Below, piece by piece: positions 25,333 to 32,561 of a stretch of DNA of 32,561 nucleotides. The position numbers and the translations under genes were made by a program. The stretch comes from Thiotrichaceae bacterium (lineage in GTDB: Bacteria > Pseudomonadota > Gammaproteobacteria > Thiotrichales > Thiotrichaceae). The DNA is taken from contig WFRR01000143.1 of the NCBI GenBank assembly GCA_015486375.1, forward strand, positions 1-32,561, read 5' to 3'. Every line of letters starts with the position of its first letter. Positions within the stretch are counted from its first letter, which is position 1. The notes below the pieces were generated by a model that did not search any database, was not told the DNA's origin, and saw only the letters and a program-made list of their open reading frames with translations.

Positions 25333-25677
25333 CTAGGAAAGTAGCTTTTCCGTATAAATATTTTCTGAAAACCCGACTAAAATACCTGTTGACATTTCCA
25401 GTACAGGGCGTTTAATTAAGGTTGGATTTTCTTCCATTAAAAAAATAGCCAGTGTTTCATTAATTTCCGTTTTAGTTTCATTAGGCAGATTACGCCATGT
25501 GGTACTGCGCTTATTGAGCAGCTTTTGCCAACCCGCCTCAGCAACCCATGCCCGTAATTGCACAGGGTTAATACCCTCCGTGCGAAAATCATGAAATTCA
25601 TACTCAATTTCATGAGCAGTCAGCCATTTTCTCGCCTTACGAATCGTGTCGCAATTTTTAATTCCATAGATAATCAT
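25333..25677 (-). CDS. ArsC/Spx-family protein (YffB-like)
   Basis: The 114-residue thioredoxin-fold protein starts MIIYGIKNCDTIRKARKWL with a single active-site Cys9, continues with FHDFRTEGI, and has the family's IKRPVLEM block near residue 90. This fits the YffB/Spx/ArsC-like family. The partner cysteine of CXXC-type members is absent. Members close to YffB probably act on glutathione-linked thiols; true arsenate reduction cannot be claimed. It is encoded 6 bp after the aminotransferase gene and is probably in the same operon. Confidence 0.85.
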   Translation of the reverse strand: MIIYGIKNCDTIRKARKWLTAHEIEYEFHDFRTEGINPVQLRAWVAEAGWQKLLNKRSTTWRNLPNETKTEINETLAIFLMEENPTLIKRPVLEMSTGILVGFSENIYTEKLLS

Positions 25678-25683
25678 AGTGTT

Positions 25684-26973
25684 TTAACCTTGATAGTATT
25701 CATCGATTGCATCCGCAATATATTGGAGTGTTTGGCTAAATACAGTCGCATCATTTTGTAATAATGTCATTCTAAAACCATTAAGCTGTGAACCAAAACC
25801 TGAAAGTGGCACAACACAAATTCCTTGACTGCCCATAAGCTCATAAGCAAATTGAAAATCTTGTTGTAATGTTTGCTGCTCTAATTCATTTAAATACAAA
25901 CGAACCGCTTTATTTTTGGCTTCTAACTGTGCATAAGGCAGTTCAAGCAATTCAATCACTAAATAAAATACCCCCCGAGGTTTATTAATCCGTACTTGTG
26001 GAATATTTTTGAAGAATTGATAGGCTTCTTCTGCCCGTTGTTGGTATTTTTGGATACGCGTTTTAAGCAATTGATCAAATTCAGGGTGCGCGTAAATCGT
26101 CGGTAAAACCTTTTGGGGTAAGGTGGTTGAACAGACCTCTAACATCTTAGCAAGCAGTAGCATATTAATATAATCACGGAAATTAACATCCGCTTCTACA
26201 TTGTAAACTTCAATCCAGCCACAGCGAGAACCAGGCCAAGGTACATCTTTACTAATGCCCTTCATACTAATTCCCGGTACATCCCCAATAATTTCATAGA
26301 GCAAGGTACTTTCAATTCCATCAAAAACCATGTGATGATAAATTTCATCAAAGATTAGGAAACAATCGTATTTTTTCGCAATCGCCACAATCTTTTCTAA
26401 GGTTTCACGCTGATAAACGCTGCCTGTAGGATTATTAGGATTGATAACCAAAATAGCGACAATTTGCTCGTTATAACGAACTTTGTTCTCAATTTCATTT
26501 AAATCAGGTTCCCAATTATTCGTTGGATCAAGCTGATAAGAAATAAAATCACATCCCGCGTGCATTGCCTCTGCGGTTGCATGAGAAGGATAGGTTGGAG
26601 AAGGCACTAAAACCCGCGCTTCTTTCGGTAGATTATTTAATATTTTATTAATCGCTTCACCTAAGCCATTAAAAAATAAAATATCATTAATCGTACACAC
26701 TTTTTCACTGGAAAAATGTTCAAGTACATATTCACGCGCAGCAATATCACCGCGTGAATCCGTATAAGCAAAGGTATCGCAACGGGTCGCCTTATCATGA
26801 ATAATCTTTTTCATCCATTCAGGAATTGTTTCACCTGCGGTTACAGGATCACCAATATTCTCCCAAACCATGGAGAAATGCCCCCGTTTTTCGAGTTGTT
26901 TACCAATTTCCACGACCTCACGAATGGGGTAACGTAGTAGCGTACTGTCTGCACGTAATAAATTTTGTCTCAC
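25684..26973 (-). CDS. Class I/II PLP-dependent aminotransferase (AlaA/AspC-like)
   Basis: The 429-residue protein has the fold-type I aminotransferase landmarks: VINPNNPTGSVY (about 177-187), IFDEIYHHM with Asp209 and Tyr212, and the cofactor lysine Lys242 in KGISKDVPWPGSRCGW. The start codon is GTG (26971-26973). The N-terminus LLRADSTLLRYPIREVVEIG fits a subgroup longer than Escherichia coli AlaA (405 residues). It probably moves amino groups between alanine or aspartate and 2-oxoglutarate; the substrate cannot be fixed from sequence. It lies upstream of the ArsC/Spx-like gene in the same direction. Confidence 0.88.
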   Translation of the reverse strand: MRQNLLRADSTLLRYPIREVVEIGKQLEKRGHFSMVWENIGDPVTAGETIPEWMKKIIHDKATRCDTFAYTDSRGDIAAREYVLEHFSSEKVCTINDILFFNGLGEAINKILNNLPKEARVLVPSPTYPSHATAEAMHAGCDFISYQLDPTNNWEPDLNEIENKVRYNEQIVAILVINPNNPTGSVYQRETLEKIVAIAKKYDCFLIFDEIYHHMVFDGIESTLLYEIIGDVPGISMKGISKDVPWPGSRCGWIEVYNVEADVNFRDYINMLLLAKMLEVCSTTLPQKVLPTIYAHPEFDQLLKTRIQKYQQRAEEAYQFFKNIPQVRINKPRGVFYLVIELLELPYAQLEAKNKAVRLYLNELEQQTLQQDFQFAYELMGSQGICVVPLSGFGSQLNGFRMTLLQNDATVFSQTLQYIADAIDEYYQG

Positions 26974-27040
26974 GATGCCTGTCTATGTATTTGCAAGAAA
27001 GGCGAAATAGTAGCAAAACCGCTGGGTTAAGCACTAAAAA

Positions 27041-28687
27041 TTATAATCCACTTCCAGCATATTCAGTATATTTTTTAAATATATTCTCTGCCTCTGAGTA
27101 TTCTTCGGTTTCCACATTAAACAGACTCAATAAAGAGTGCGATACATTATCGTGAGAATAGGCTTTATTAGCCGTATTTCTTAATAAATGCATATTGATT
27201 TTATGATTATGCTTAAAATCATTAGAAAACCATGCGATAAAAGGAATATGTGTTTGTGCTTTGGGGGCTAAAAAGTAAGGTAAACCATGTAGATACACAC
27301 CATTTTCTCCTAATGATTCACCATGATCTGACACATACACCAAGAAAGACTCGTATTTCTCAGCATTTTGCTTTAGGAAATGGATAATTTGGCTCAAAAT
27401 ATAATCGGTATAAAGCAATGTATTATCATAAGCATTACTCACTTCTTCATCCGAACATTCTTGGGGTGAATTTTTCTGACAGTAAGGGGTAAATTTTGCA
27501 AACTTCTCAGGATAACGACGATGGTAAGAAGGTCCATGACTGCCTAAGGTATGCAGAACAATTAATGTGTCTGCAGTATTATTAGCGATAAAAGGCTTCA
27601 TTTCTTCCAGCAATTTTTCATCATAGTACTCACCGTCACTGTAATACTCTGAACTTGAATCAGGATTATTACGAATATTATCTGTTTCTATTCGTTCACA
27701 TACGCCTTTACAGCTTGAGTTATTGTCAATCCAAATAGACTTGATATTCGCTTTTGCAAGTACATCCAGAATATTGGATTGCCGACTGGCTTTATCAGGG
27801 CTGTAATCGTCGCGATTCATAAGAGAAAACATACACGGCACAGAAAAAGCCGTGGATGTACCACAAGATGAAACATTACTTAAATTAATAATATCTTCTC
27901 CTTCCAGTAAAGGGTTAGTTTTACGTGTATAACCATTTAAAGAAAAGTGATCCGCTCTCGCGGTTTCACCAACAACCATAATACCCACAGTCCGTTTTTT
28001 TCCTTGTTTATTTTGTACCGCATGTATACCTAACTTTTTAAAGGGCTGTTTTTTACTGCTAAGCGTTCCCTCAATATATTTATAACTGGATAATGCTGGA
28101 AAGACTGGATTAACCCAAACTCGTAAATCTCTGTTTTCTCTCGAAAAATAACTCACATATTTAAAATTTAGCATGACCATAATAAGTAATAATAGCGTAA
28201 CGCCACTCCCATAGAGCAAACGAGACACAACTTCTTGAGTAAGCTTCTTATACTGTATTTTTATCATCACTATGATCATAGAAGGAATCAAACCTAACCA
28301 AAAAAGGTGTACAAGCAACGGCTGTGACAATAGTTCAATCGCTTCTTGTTGGTTATTATCTTTAACCGTTTCAATAATATTTCGTATCATATCGACATTA
28401 AAAACAATGCCAAGCGCTTGATTAAAATAGCTGATTACTGCTGCCATTATTACAACAATAATCATCAACGGTTTCAGTAAGTATTTTTGCCCTAAACTAA
28501 GAAATATTAAAACTAATATCAAAACCATCAATAAATAAAACGTTGCAACATAACCCATCCCAGAAAAAGAAAATATATCTAAACGTTGTATAAGAGAAGT
28601 AAAAAAAACTTGGTTATTAATAAATGTCACAAAGATGGAAACGAGCAAGATTATCTGCCCTGAAGAAACGGTAGGTCTAGTTATCAT
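27041..28687 (-). CDS. eptA: EptA/MCR-type lipid A phosphoethanolamine transferase
   Basis: The 548-residue protein has five N-terminal membrane helices (about 10-175) and a periplasmic sulfatase-fold domain. Catalytic features, by comparison with known EptA/MCR enzymes, are MVVGETARADHF with Glu241 (zinc), SCGTSTAFSVPCMFS with the nucleophile Thr279 between Cys275 and Cys285 (disulfide), GSHGPSYHRRYP, and VSDHGESLGENG with the Asp-His zinc pair. It adds phosphoethanolamine to lipid A, which lowers surface charge and can reduce polymyxin binding. It is a complete single gene with no neighbouring two-component system. Intrinsic envelope modification is more likely than acquired resistance. Confidence 0.92.
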   Translation of the reverse strand: MITRPTVSSGQIILLVSIFVTFINNQVFFTSLIQRLDIFSFSGMGYVATFYLLMVLILVLIFLSLGQKYLLKPLMIIVVIMAAVISYFNQALGIVFNVDMIRNIIETVKDNNQQEAIELLSQPLLVHLFWLGLIPSMIIVMIKIQYKKLTQEVVSRLLYGSGVTLLLLIMVMLNFKYVSYFSRENRDLRVWVNPVFPALSSYKYIEGTLSSKKQPFKKLGIHAVQNKQGKKRTVGIMVVGETARADHFSLNGYTRKTNPLLEGEDIINLSNVSSCGTSTAFSVPCMFSLMNRDDYSPDKASRQSNILDVLAKANIKSIWIDNNSSCKGVCERIETDNIRNNPDSSSEYYSDGEYYDEKLLEEMKPFIANNTADTLIVLHTLGSHGPSYHRRYPEKFAKFTPYCQKNSPQECSDEEVSNAYDNTLLYTDYILSQIIHFLKQNAEKYESFLVYVSDHGESLGENGVYLHGLPYFLAPKAQTHIPFIAWFSNDFKHNHKINMHLLRNTANKAYSHDNVSHSLLSLFNVETEEYSEAENIFKKYTEYAGSGL

Positions 28688-29080
28688 AGGTAATTTTCTT
28701 CAAAATTATAATGCGGAGAAACTATCATATAATACTTAAGAAATCATTATGTAAAATATTTTTATCTGGGTAAATAACTAGCATAAAATTACATTCTACT
28801 TAATTATTTTATCGAAAATTATCAAAAACAATATATAACTTAATATATAGTTAATATATAGCGTAAGTTTCTGTAGAAACCGAAAAATGACCTTATCCTA
28901 AATTAACGATTATTAGAATTTTAAATTATGTGATCAAGATTATAATAAAAATACATGAAATTTAATTATTTCTTAAGTTTCATAGCTTATTATTTTTAAG
29001 CATGGATATCTACTAAAGACATTCCTAATGTTAGTGTGAATACACACTCTAATTTTAGTAACAATTAAGAGGAATTAAAT
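28688..29080. promoter_or_regulatory. AT-rich divergent upstream region with direct and inverted repeats
   Basis: No ORF. It contains a tandem 11-bp direct repeat TTAATATATAG (28840-28850 and 28851-28861) and an inverted repeat AGTGTG-aata-CACACT (29033-29048), 32 bp before the ATG of the Asn/Asp-rich gene. The second may be an operator or a leader hairpin. A good ribosome site (AAGAGGAATT) follows it. No unique -35/-10 pair stands out in such AT-rich DNA. Confidence 0.4.
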
Positions 29081-29500
29081 ATGTCATATTGGGAATATAA
29101 TACTACTAGCTACAATAATAATGATCGCAACGACCGTTTTAATAACGACCGCGATAACGATAATGACCGTAATAATGACAGTGATCGCAACGACCGCTTT
29201 AAAAACGATCGGGATAACGACAATGATCGCAACGACCGCTTTGATAACGACAGTAATAACGACAATGATGAGTATACTTTTAACTACTTAAATTTTAATA
29301 ACATTGACGATCAAGGAAACAATAATGATGATTTCGTCTACATTGCTAATAGCCGCTACGATAGCAATACTAAAAGTAGTAACGATAATGATGATCTTAA
29401 CTATATTGCTAGTAATCGTTATGATGACTTTGAAAATAATAACAATGATTTAGCAACCACTGGTTGGCAAAATATAACTTTAGATGATTTTCTATTTTGA
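29081..29500 (+). CDS. Asn/Asp/Arg-rich repeat protein, function unknown
   Basis: The 139-residue protein has a clear ribosome site (AGAGGA) seven bases before the ATG. More than half of the residues are Asn and Asp. Residues 16-63 consist of three repeats beginning RNDRF (20, 14 and 14 residues), such as RNDRFKNDRDNDND. A second repeat pair, YIANSRYD and YIASNRYD, follows at about 87 and 108. The C-terminus, TTGWQNITLDDFLF, is hydrophobic and distinct. No signal peptide or membrane helix is present. It should be disordered and acidic with scattered Arg, perhaps binding cations or nucleic acids or forming condensates. I recognise no family. Its own leader contains an inverted repeat, and it appears to be a single-gene unit or to be followed by a very small ORF. 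Confidence 0.75.
   Translation: MSYWEYNTTSYNNNDRNDRFNNDRDNDNDRNNDSDRNDRFKNDRDNDNDRNDRFDNDSNNDNDEYTFNYLNFNNIDDQGNNNDDFVYIANSRYDSNTKSSNDNDDLNYIASNRYDDFENNNNDLATTGWQNITLDDFLF
29126..29269. repeat. In-frame tandem repeats of the Asn/Asp/Arg-rich gene
   Basis: Three units begin CGCAACGACCG: 29126-29185 (60 bp), 29186-29227 (42 bp) and 29228-29269 (42 bp). The first unit carries an 18-bp insertion. All lengths are multiples of three, so copy changes keep the frame. Confidence 0.85.
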
Positions 29501-29521
29501 TATATTAAAAAGGGGGGGCAA

Positions 29522-29620
29522 ATGACTGATTATAATGATGTTAATCACTTATACATCGACCACTTTCATATTTTAAAACATGGAGATGCAGGGATGATAG
29601 AGCAATTTTTAGTAGTGTAA
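29522..29620 (+). CDS. Possible 32-residue small protein
   Basis: The ATG at 29522 follows AAAAAGGGGGGGC, an unusually G-rich ribosome site with a run of seven G (29512-29518). The ORF encodes 32 residues (starting MTDYNDVNHLYIDHFHILKH, ending GMIEQFLVV) and a TAA stop. It lies 21 bp after the Asn/Asp-rich gene and could be co-transcribed. It may also be the remnant of a larger gene. No family is recognised. Confidence 0.35.
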   Translation: MTDYNDVNHLYIDHFHILKHGDAGMIEQFLVV

Positions 29621-29735
29621 ACTGACACTTAATTTAAAATATACGCCTAGATCGAGCTGTTTTGCGCTTGTAGCGTTGCTTATAAGTGGTACACTTCGCC
29701 CGTTTATTAACAAATGCTAATATTGGGCCTTATCA

Positions 29736-31466
29736 ATGACACTTACTTCCCTGTTCCCCTTTTTAGTTTGGTTTAGACTCGTAACAAGAGATTCTATTAA
29801 GGCTGATCTTTTGGCTGGCTTAACTGGGGCTGTTATCGTACTACCGCAAGGTGTTGCATTTGCAACCATTGCAGGTTTACCTCCTGAATATGGACTTTAT
29901 ACGGCAATGGTGACACCAGTCATTGCCGCCTTATTCGGTTCATCTTTTCATTTAGTTTCTGGTCCAACAACCGCTATTTCTATTGTAATTTTTTCTGCTA
30001 TTAGTCACCATGCTGAGCCAGGAACACCTGAGTTCTTATCATTAGCATTGACACTAACGTTTCTTGCAGGTGTTTATCAATTAGCTTTTGGTCTAGCGAG
30101 ACTTGGTGCATTAGTAAATTTTGTTTCTCATACCGTTGTTATTGGTTTTACCGCAGGGGCAGCTATCCTAATTGCAACCAGCCAAGTTAAGCATATAACA
30201 GGTATTTTTGTCCCCAAAGGTGAGTCCTTTTTACATACGTGGGCTGATTTATATCAAGGCATTGGAGAGATAAATTTTTACTTGATATTAATTGCTGTCA
30301 TTACTTTATTGACCGCGATTGCAACTAAAAAAGTATTTCCCAAAATCCCTAATCTTTTAATTGGAATGATTATTGGTAGTTTTGCCGCTTTATATCTAAA
30401 AGATTACACCTCGGGTATTAAATTAGTCGGTGAAATACCTGCACATTTACCGCCTTTTTCAATGCCCGACTTCTCATTTGTATCGATAAGAATGTTAGCA
30501 CCTGAAGCATTTGCAGTGGCTTTACTCGGCTTAATCGAAGCAGTATCTATCAGTCGAGCAGTTGCAACCAAGTCAGAACAACGTATTAATTCCAATCAAG
30601 AATTTGTAGGGCAGGGAATGTCTAATATGTTTGGTAGCTTCTTTTCCAGTTATGCAGGTTCCGGGTCTTTTACACGTTCAGGCGTGAATTATGAAGCAGG
30701 TGCAAAAACACCACTTTCAGCCATTTTTGCAGCCATTTTCTTAGTGATTATTGTTTTATTAATTGCGCCATTAACAGCCTATCTTCCAATTGCGGCAATG
30801 GGCGGAATCATACTACTCGTTGCCTATAACCTAATCGATATACATCATATAAAACAGACATTAAGTTTTAGTAAATCAGAATCTACCATCTTATTAACAA
30901 CATTTGCAGCAACTTTATTCCTTGAATTAGAGTTTGCGATTTATCTGGGTGTGCTTTTATCGCTGATCTTGTTCTTAGCCAAGACATCGACCCCGAATAT
31001 TCCAATACTCTCAATTGATGCTGATTCTGATAATAACCATCGAAAATTCATCGCTGTTGATGAAAAACCAATCCAAGAATGTCCACAGTTAAAAATAATA
31101 CGTATTGATATGTCTATCTATTTTGGTTCTGTCAATCATATCCAAAAGTGTATTTCTGACATCACCGAAAAGGAAAAAATAAAGCATATTCTGATTGAAG
31201 CCAGTGGCATTAATTTTATAGACCTTGCAGGGGCAGAAGTCCTCGTTGCTGAGAATAGACGATTAATAAAACAAAATGGTGGACTCTATTTTGTAGGTTT
31301 AAAACCTTCTGTATATGAATTTGCAGCTAAATCCTGTTTTATTAAGCAAATAGGCAATAATCATTTCTTTGATACTAAATCACAAGTCATTCATCATATT
31401 TACAGCCGTTTAGACAAAAAAACTTGTTCTCAGTGTAAAGTGAAAATATTTAATGAGTGCAAATAA
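29736..31466 (+). CDS. SulP-family anion transporter with STAS domain
   Basis: The 576-residue protein has the SulP membrane core (10-14 helices, about 1-430) with the family's LLAGLTGAVIVLPQGVAFA and GLPPEYGLYTAMVTPVIAAL near the start and SGPTTAISIVIFS. A cytoplasmic STAS domain (about 440-555; IRIDMSIYFGSVNHI, HILIEASGINFIDLAG) follows. The tail ends Cys-Ser-Gln-Cys and Asn-Glu-Cys, a small cysteine cluster not general to the family. SulP proteins carry sulfate, bicarbonate (BicA) or other anions. In an autotrophic sulfur oxidiser both bicarbonate import and sulfate movement are plausible; the substrate cannot be set here. No clear ribosome site precedes the ATG. The preceding 115 bp hold no further gene. 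Confidence 0.9.
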   Translation: MTLTSLFPFLVWFRLVTRDSIKADLLAGLTGAVIVLPQGVAFATIAGLPPEYGLYTAMVTPVIAALFGSSFHLVSGPTTAISIVIFSAISHHAEPGTPEFLSLALTLTFLAGVYQLAFGLARLGALVNFVSHTVVIGFTAGAAILIATSQVKHITGIFVPKGESFLHTWADLYQGIGEINFYLILIAVITLLTAIATKKVFPKIPNLLIGMIIGSFAALYLKDYTSGIKLVGEIPAHLPPFSMPDFSFVSIRMLAPEAFAVALLGLIEAVSISRAVATKSEQRINSNQEFVGQGMSNMFGSFFSSYAGSGSFTRSGVNYEAGAKTPLSAIFAAIFLVIIVLLIAPLTAYLPIAAMGGIILLVAYNLIDIHHIKQTLSFSKSESTILLTTFAATLFLELEFAIYLGVLLSLILFLAKTSTPNIPILSIDADSDNNHRKFIAVDEKPIQECPQLKIIRIDMSIYFGSVNHIQKCISDITEKEKIKHILIEASGINFIDLAGAEVLVAENRRLIKQNGGLYFVGLKPSVYEFAAKSCFIKQIGNNHFFDTKSQVIHHIYSRLDKKTCSQCKVKIFNECK

Positions 31467-31605
31467 AAGCGCATTAAATTTACTCAAGAATGAAAAACCG
31501 ATCCGTTTAGGCGTTAAAAATAAACGTCTCAAAGCAGGTTGGGATAATACTGATATGTTAGTCAATAGTGACACTAAACATTCTGAGTCATTAAATCCCG
31601 AATAG
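31453..31605 (+). CDS. Possible 50-residue small ORF overlapping the SulP stop
   Basis: The ATG lies inside the last codons of the SulP gene (14-bp overlap), and the frame runs 50 codons to TAG. The translation contains KPIRLGVKNKRLKAGWDNTD, a basic stretch then a Gly-Trp that faintly recalls the C-termini of small antitoxins, but this is weak. It also overlaps the 3' end of the minus-strand gene by 32 bp. It could be a translationally coupled small protein or chance. Confidence 0.3.
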   Translation: MSANKSALNLLKNEKPIRLGVKNKRLKAGWDNTDMLVNSDTKHSESLNPE

Positions 31606-32561
31606 CATATTCACTTTGTTTGAGGGTTGAGCAGAGTTCTTGCCAAAAATCCATTTGGTCTTGATCTTCAATATATTGCTCGACGCTCATATGATTGGCT
31701 TGGGCTTCGGTTTGGTAATACTCTAAGTAGTGCTGTTTATTCAAATCAGCGGTGTGGCGAACCGTCTCTAACTCCCCAAAACAACGATCAAACTCATGTT
31801 GTTGCGGGGTTTTATCGCCTCTGGCACGGGCTATTAAGGTTTCTGTGTCTTCAATATCGAGTTCACCCGTTTGTAATCGTTGCATTAAATGGGCAAAATC
31901 GACAATGGGATTTTGTACAGGCTGATTGGGATTACTCAATTGTGCGCTAAATATATCTAATAACTTTTGCGCCTGTTGACCTGCTTCAGGCAATAATTTG
32001 GCTAATTCTTTTCGTAATTCCATTGGAATATTATCCGCATAGTGCAAATTTTCTAAGTCCAATGAGGGGGCAGTTTGATTGTGATCAATATCTGATTCGG
32101 GCGGATTATGATCATTTGAATCAATATCTGATTCGGGTTGATGATGATCATCTTGATCAATGCTTGTATTACTCAAAGATGCTGTTACCGCATTAAGAAT
32201 ATGAGGTGAAACATGCAATGGACTCTGTGGTGGTATTGGAAATTCTGCTTGAATAAAAGGGTTGTTATGGGGGTTATTATTTTGGTTATCAGGCTTGATA
32301 TTCTGAGTATGATTTTGATTATCCGCCTCAATATGATCCGTTTGATTGAATCTTTTATTCTGTTGATCTAATTGATTTTCATCAATCTGTTTAGTCTCAC
32401 GTTTTGTTTCAGCCTTTGTTTCAGTTTGAGCCATTTGGGTTTGATAGGTGGCAATTTTAGCTTGTTGTTGTACTTGTTTTGCCTGTAGCTCTGCGTTTTC
32501 TTGCCGAGTTTGTGCCATTTCTTTTTGTTGTTGTATGGCGTATTCCTGTGCGGCTTGTTCA
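31574..32561 (-). CDS. Gln/Asn/Asp-rich protein of unknown function (5' end off window)
   Basis: The minus strand is open from the right edge to the stop at 31574-31576. An ATG at 32516-32518 exists, but the frame continues upstream (EQAAQEYAIQQQKE) to the edge, so the true start is outside. The N-terminal part is a Gln/Ala/Lys/Glu-rich likely coiled coil. The middle is low-complexity Asn/Gln/His/Asp/Pro, including 12-residue repeats ending PESDID. The last 150 residues are a compact helical region (ELRKELAKLLPEAGQQAQKL, later LETLIARARGDK-like and QMDFWQELCSTLKQSEYAIR). No known domain is recognised. The coiled coil plus disordered linker resembles accessory or phage-like structural or partner proteins, but this is a guess. 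Confidence 0.6.
   Translation of the reverse strand, partial: EQAAQEYAIQQQKEMAQTRQENAELQAKQVQQQAKIATYQTQMAQTETKAETKRETKQIDENQLDQQNKRFNQTDHIEADNQNHTQNIKPDNQNNNPHNNPFIQAEFPIPPQSPLHVSPHILNAVTASLSNTSIDQDDHHQPESDIDSNDHNPPESDIDHNQTAPSLDLENLHYADNIPMELRKELAKLLPEAGQQAQKLLDIFSAQLSNPNQPVQNPIVDFAHLMQRLQTGELDIEDTETLIARARGDKTPQQHEFDRCFGELETVRHTADLNKQHYLEYYQTEAQANHMSVEQYIEDQDQMDFWQELCSTLKQSEYAIRDLMTQNV
32084..32155. repeat. Two 36-bp in-frame tandem repeats
   Basis: Units starting ATCAATATCTGATTCGGG lie at 32084-32119 and 32120-32155; a third begins at 32156 (ATCAATGC) but diverges. They encode 12-residue PESDID repeats in the right-edge protein. Confidence 0.8.

Noticed and set aside
27041-28687. An acquired mcr-type colistin resistance gene
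   Set aside because: No mobile element surrounds it and it sits among chromosomal genes; an intrinsic EptA-type enzyme is the simpler reading.
29126-29269. CRISPR-like array
   Set aside because: The repeats are contiguous, in frame, unequal in length and without unique spacers; they are coding tandem repeats.

Overview
The window looks like chromosome of an AT-rich gammaproteobacterium, most likely a chemolithoautotrophic sulfur oxidiser of the Thiotrichales/Beggiatoa type. The class call rests on the dusB-fis gene pair. The lifestyle call is an inference from a DAB-type inorganic-carbon uptake operon, a SulP transporter that could carry sulfate or bicarbonate, and a nine-haem cytochrome. 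No 16S gene or other marker fixes the genus.

Left part (1-6142), accessory DNA. It starts with the 5' part of a phage RepO-like winged-helix gene running off the left edge, followed by AT-rich non-coding DNA with inverted repeats. Next come the decayed 3' end of a group II intron (last 63 codons of the maturase plus 3' RNA sequence) and a 375-residue protein of unknown function. A type II restriction-modification pair follows: a BsuBI/PstI-type endonuclease and a C5-cytosine methyltransferase. It is bracketed by two 181-bp direct copies of the 3' end of the neighbouring SH3-domain lipoprotein gene. A 25-bp repeat occurs three times in this part, each time at the downstream side of a gene or module.

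Centre (6502-15814), the most notable system. Five tightly packed genes encode a NuoM-like antiporter subunit, DabA (zinc, carbonic-anhydrase-like), DabB (NuoL-like), a diverged NuoM/NuoN-like subunit and a second NuoM-like subunit. The canonical DAB pump has only DabA and DabB, so this is an expanded version with three additional antiporter-like subunits and no other complex I genes.

Right of centre (15824-20513), housekeeping genes: queD, a conserved recJ-linked gene, recJ, dusB and fis, ending in a strong terminator with a TTCG loop.

Cell-envelope and electron-transfer region (20512-28687), all on the minus strand: a DUF1461/Lit-like membrane protein overlapping a secreted two-repeat Calx-beta protein; a lipoprotein fusing an Asp/Lys-rich linker, a Calx-beta domain and nine CXXCH haem motifs; an ArsC/Spx-family protein; a class I/II aminotransferase; and an EptA-type phosphoethanolamine transferase.

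Right end (28688-32561): a 139-residue Asn/Asp/Arg-rich repeat protein with a clear ribosome site, two very small possible ORFs, a SulP/STAS anion transporter, and a Gln/Asn/Asp-rich protein running off the right edge. No tRNA, rRNA, CRISPR array or intact insertion sequence was seen.
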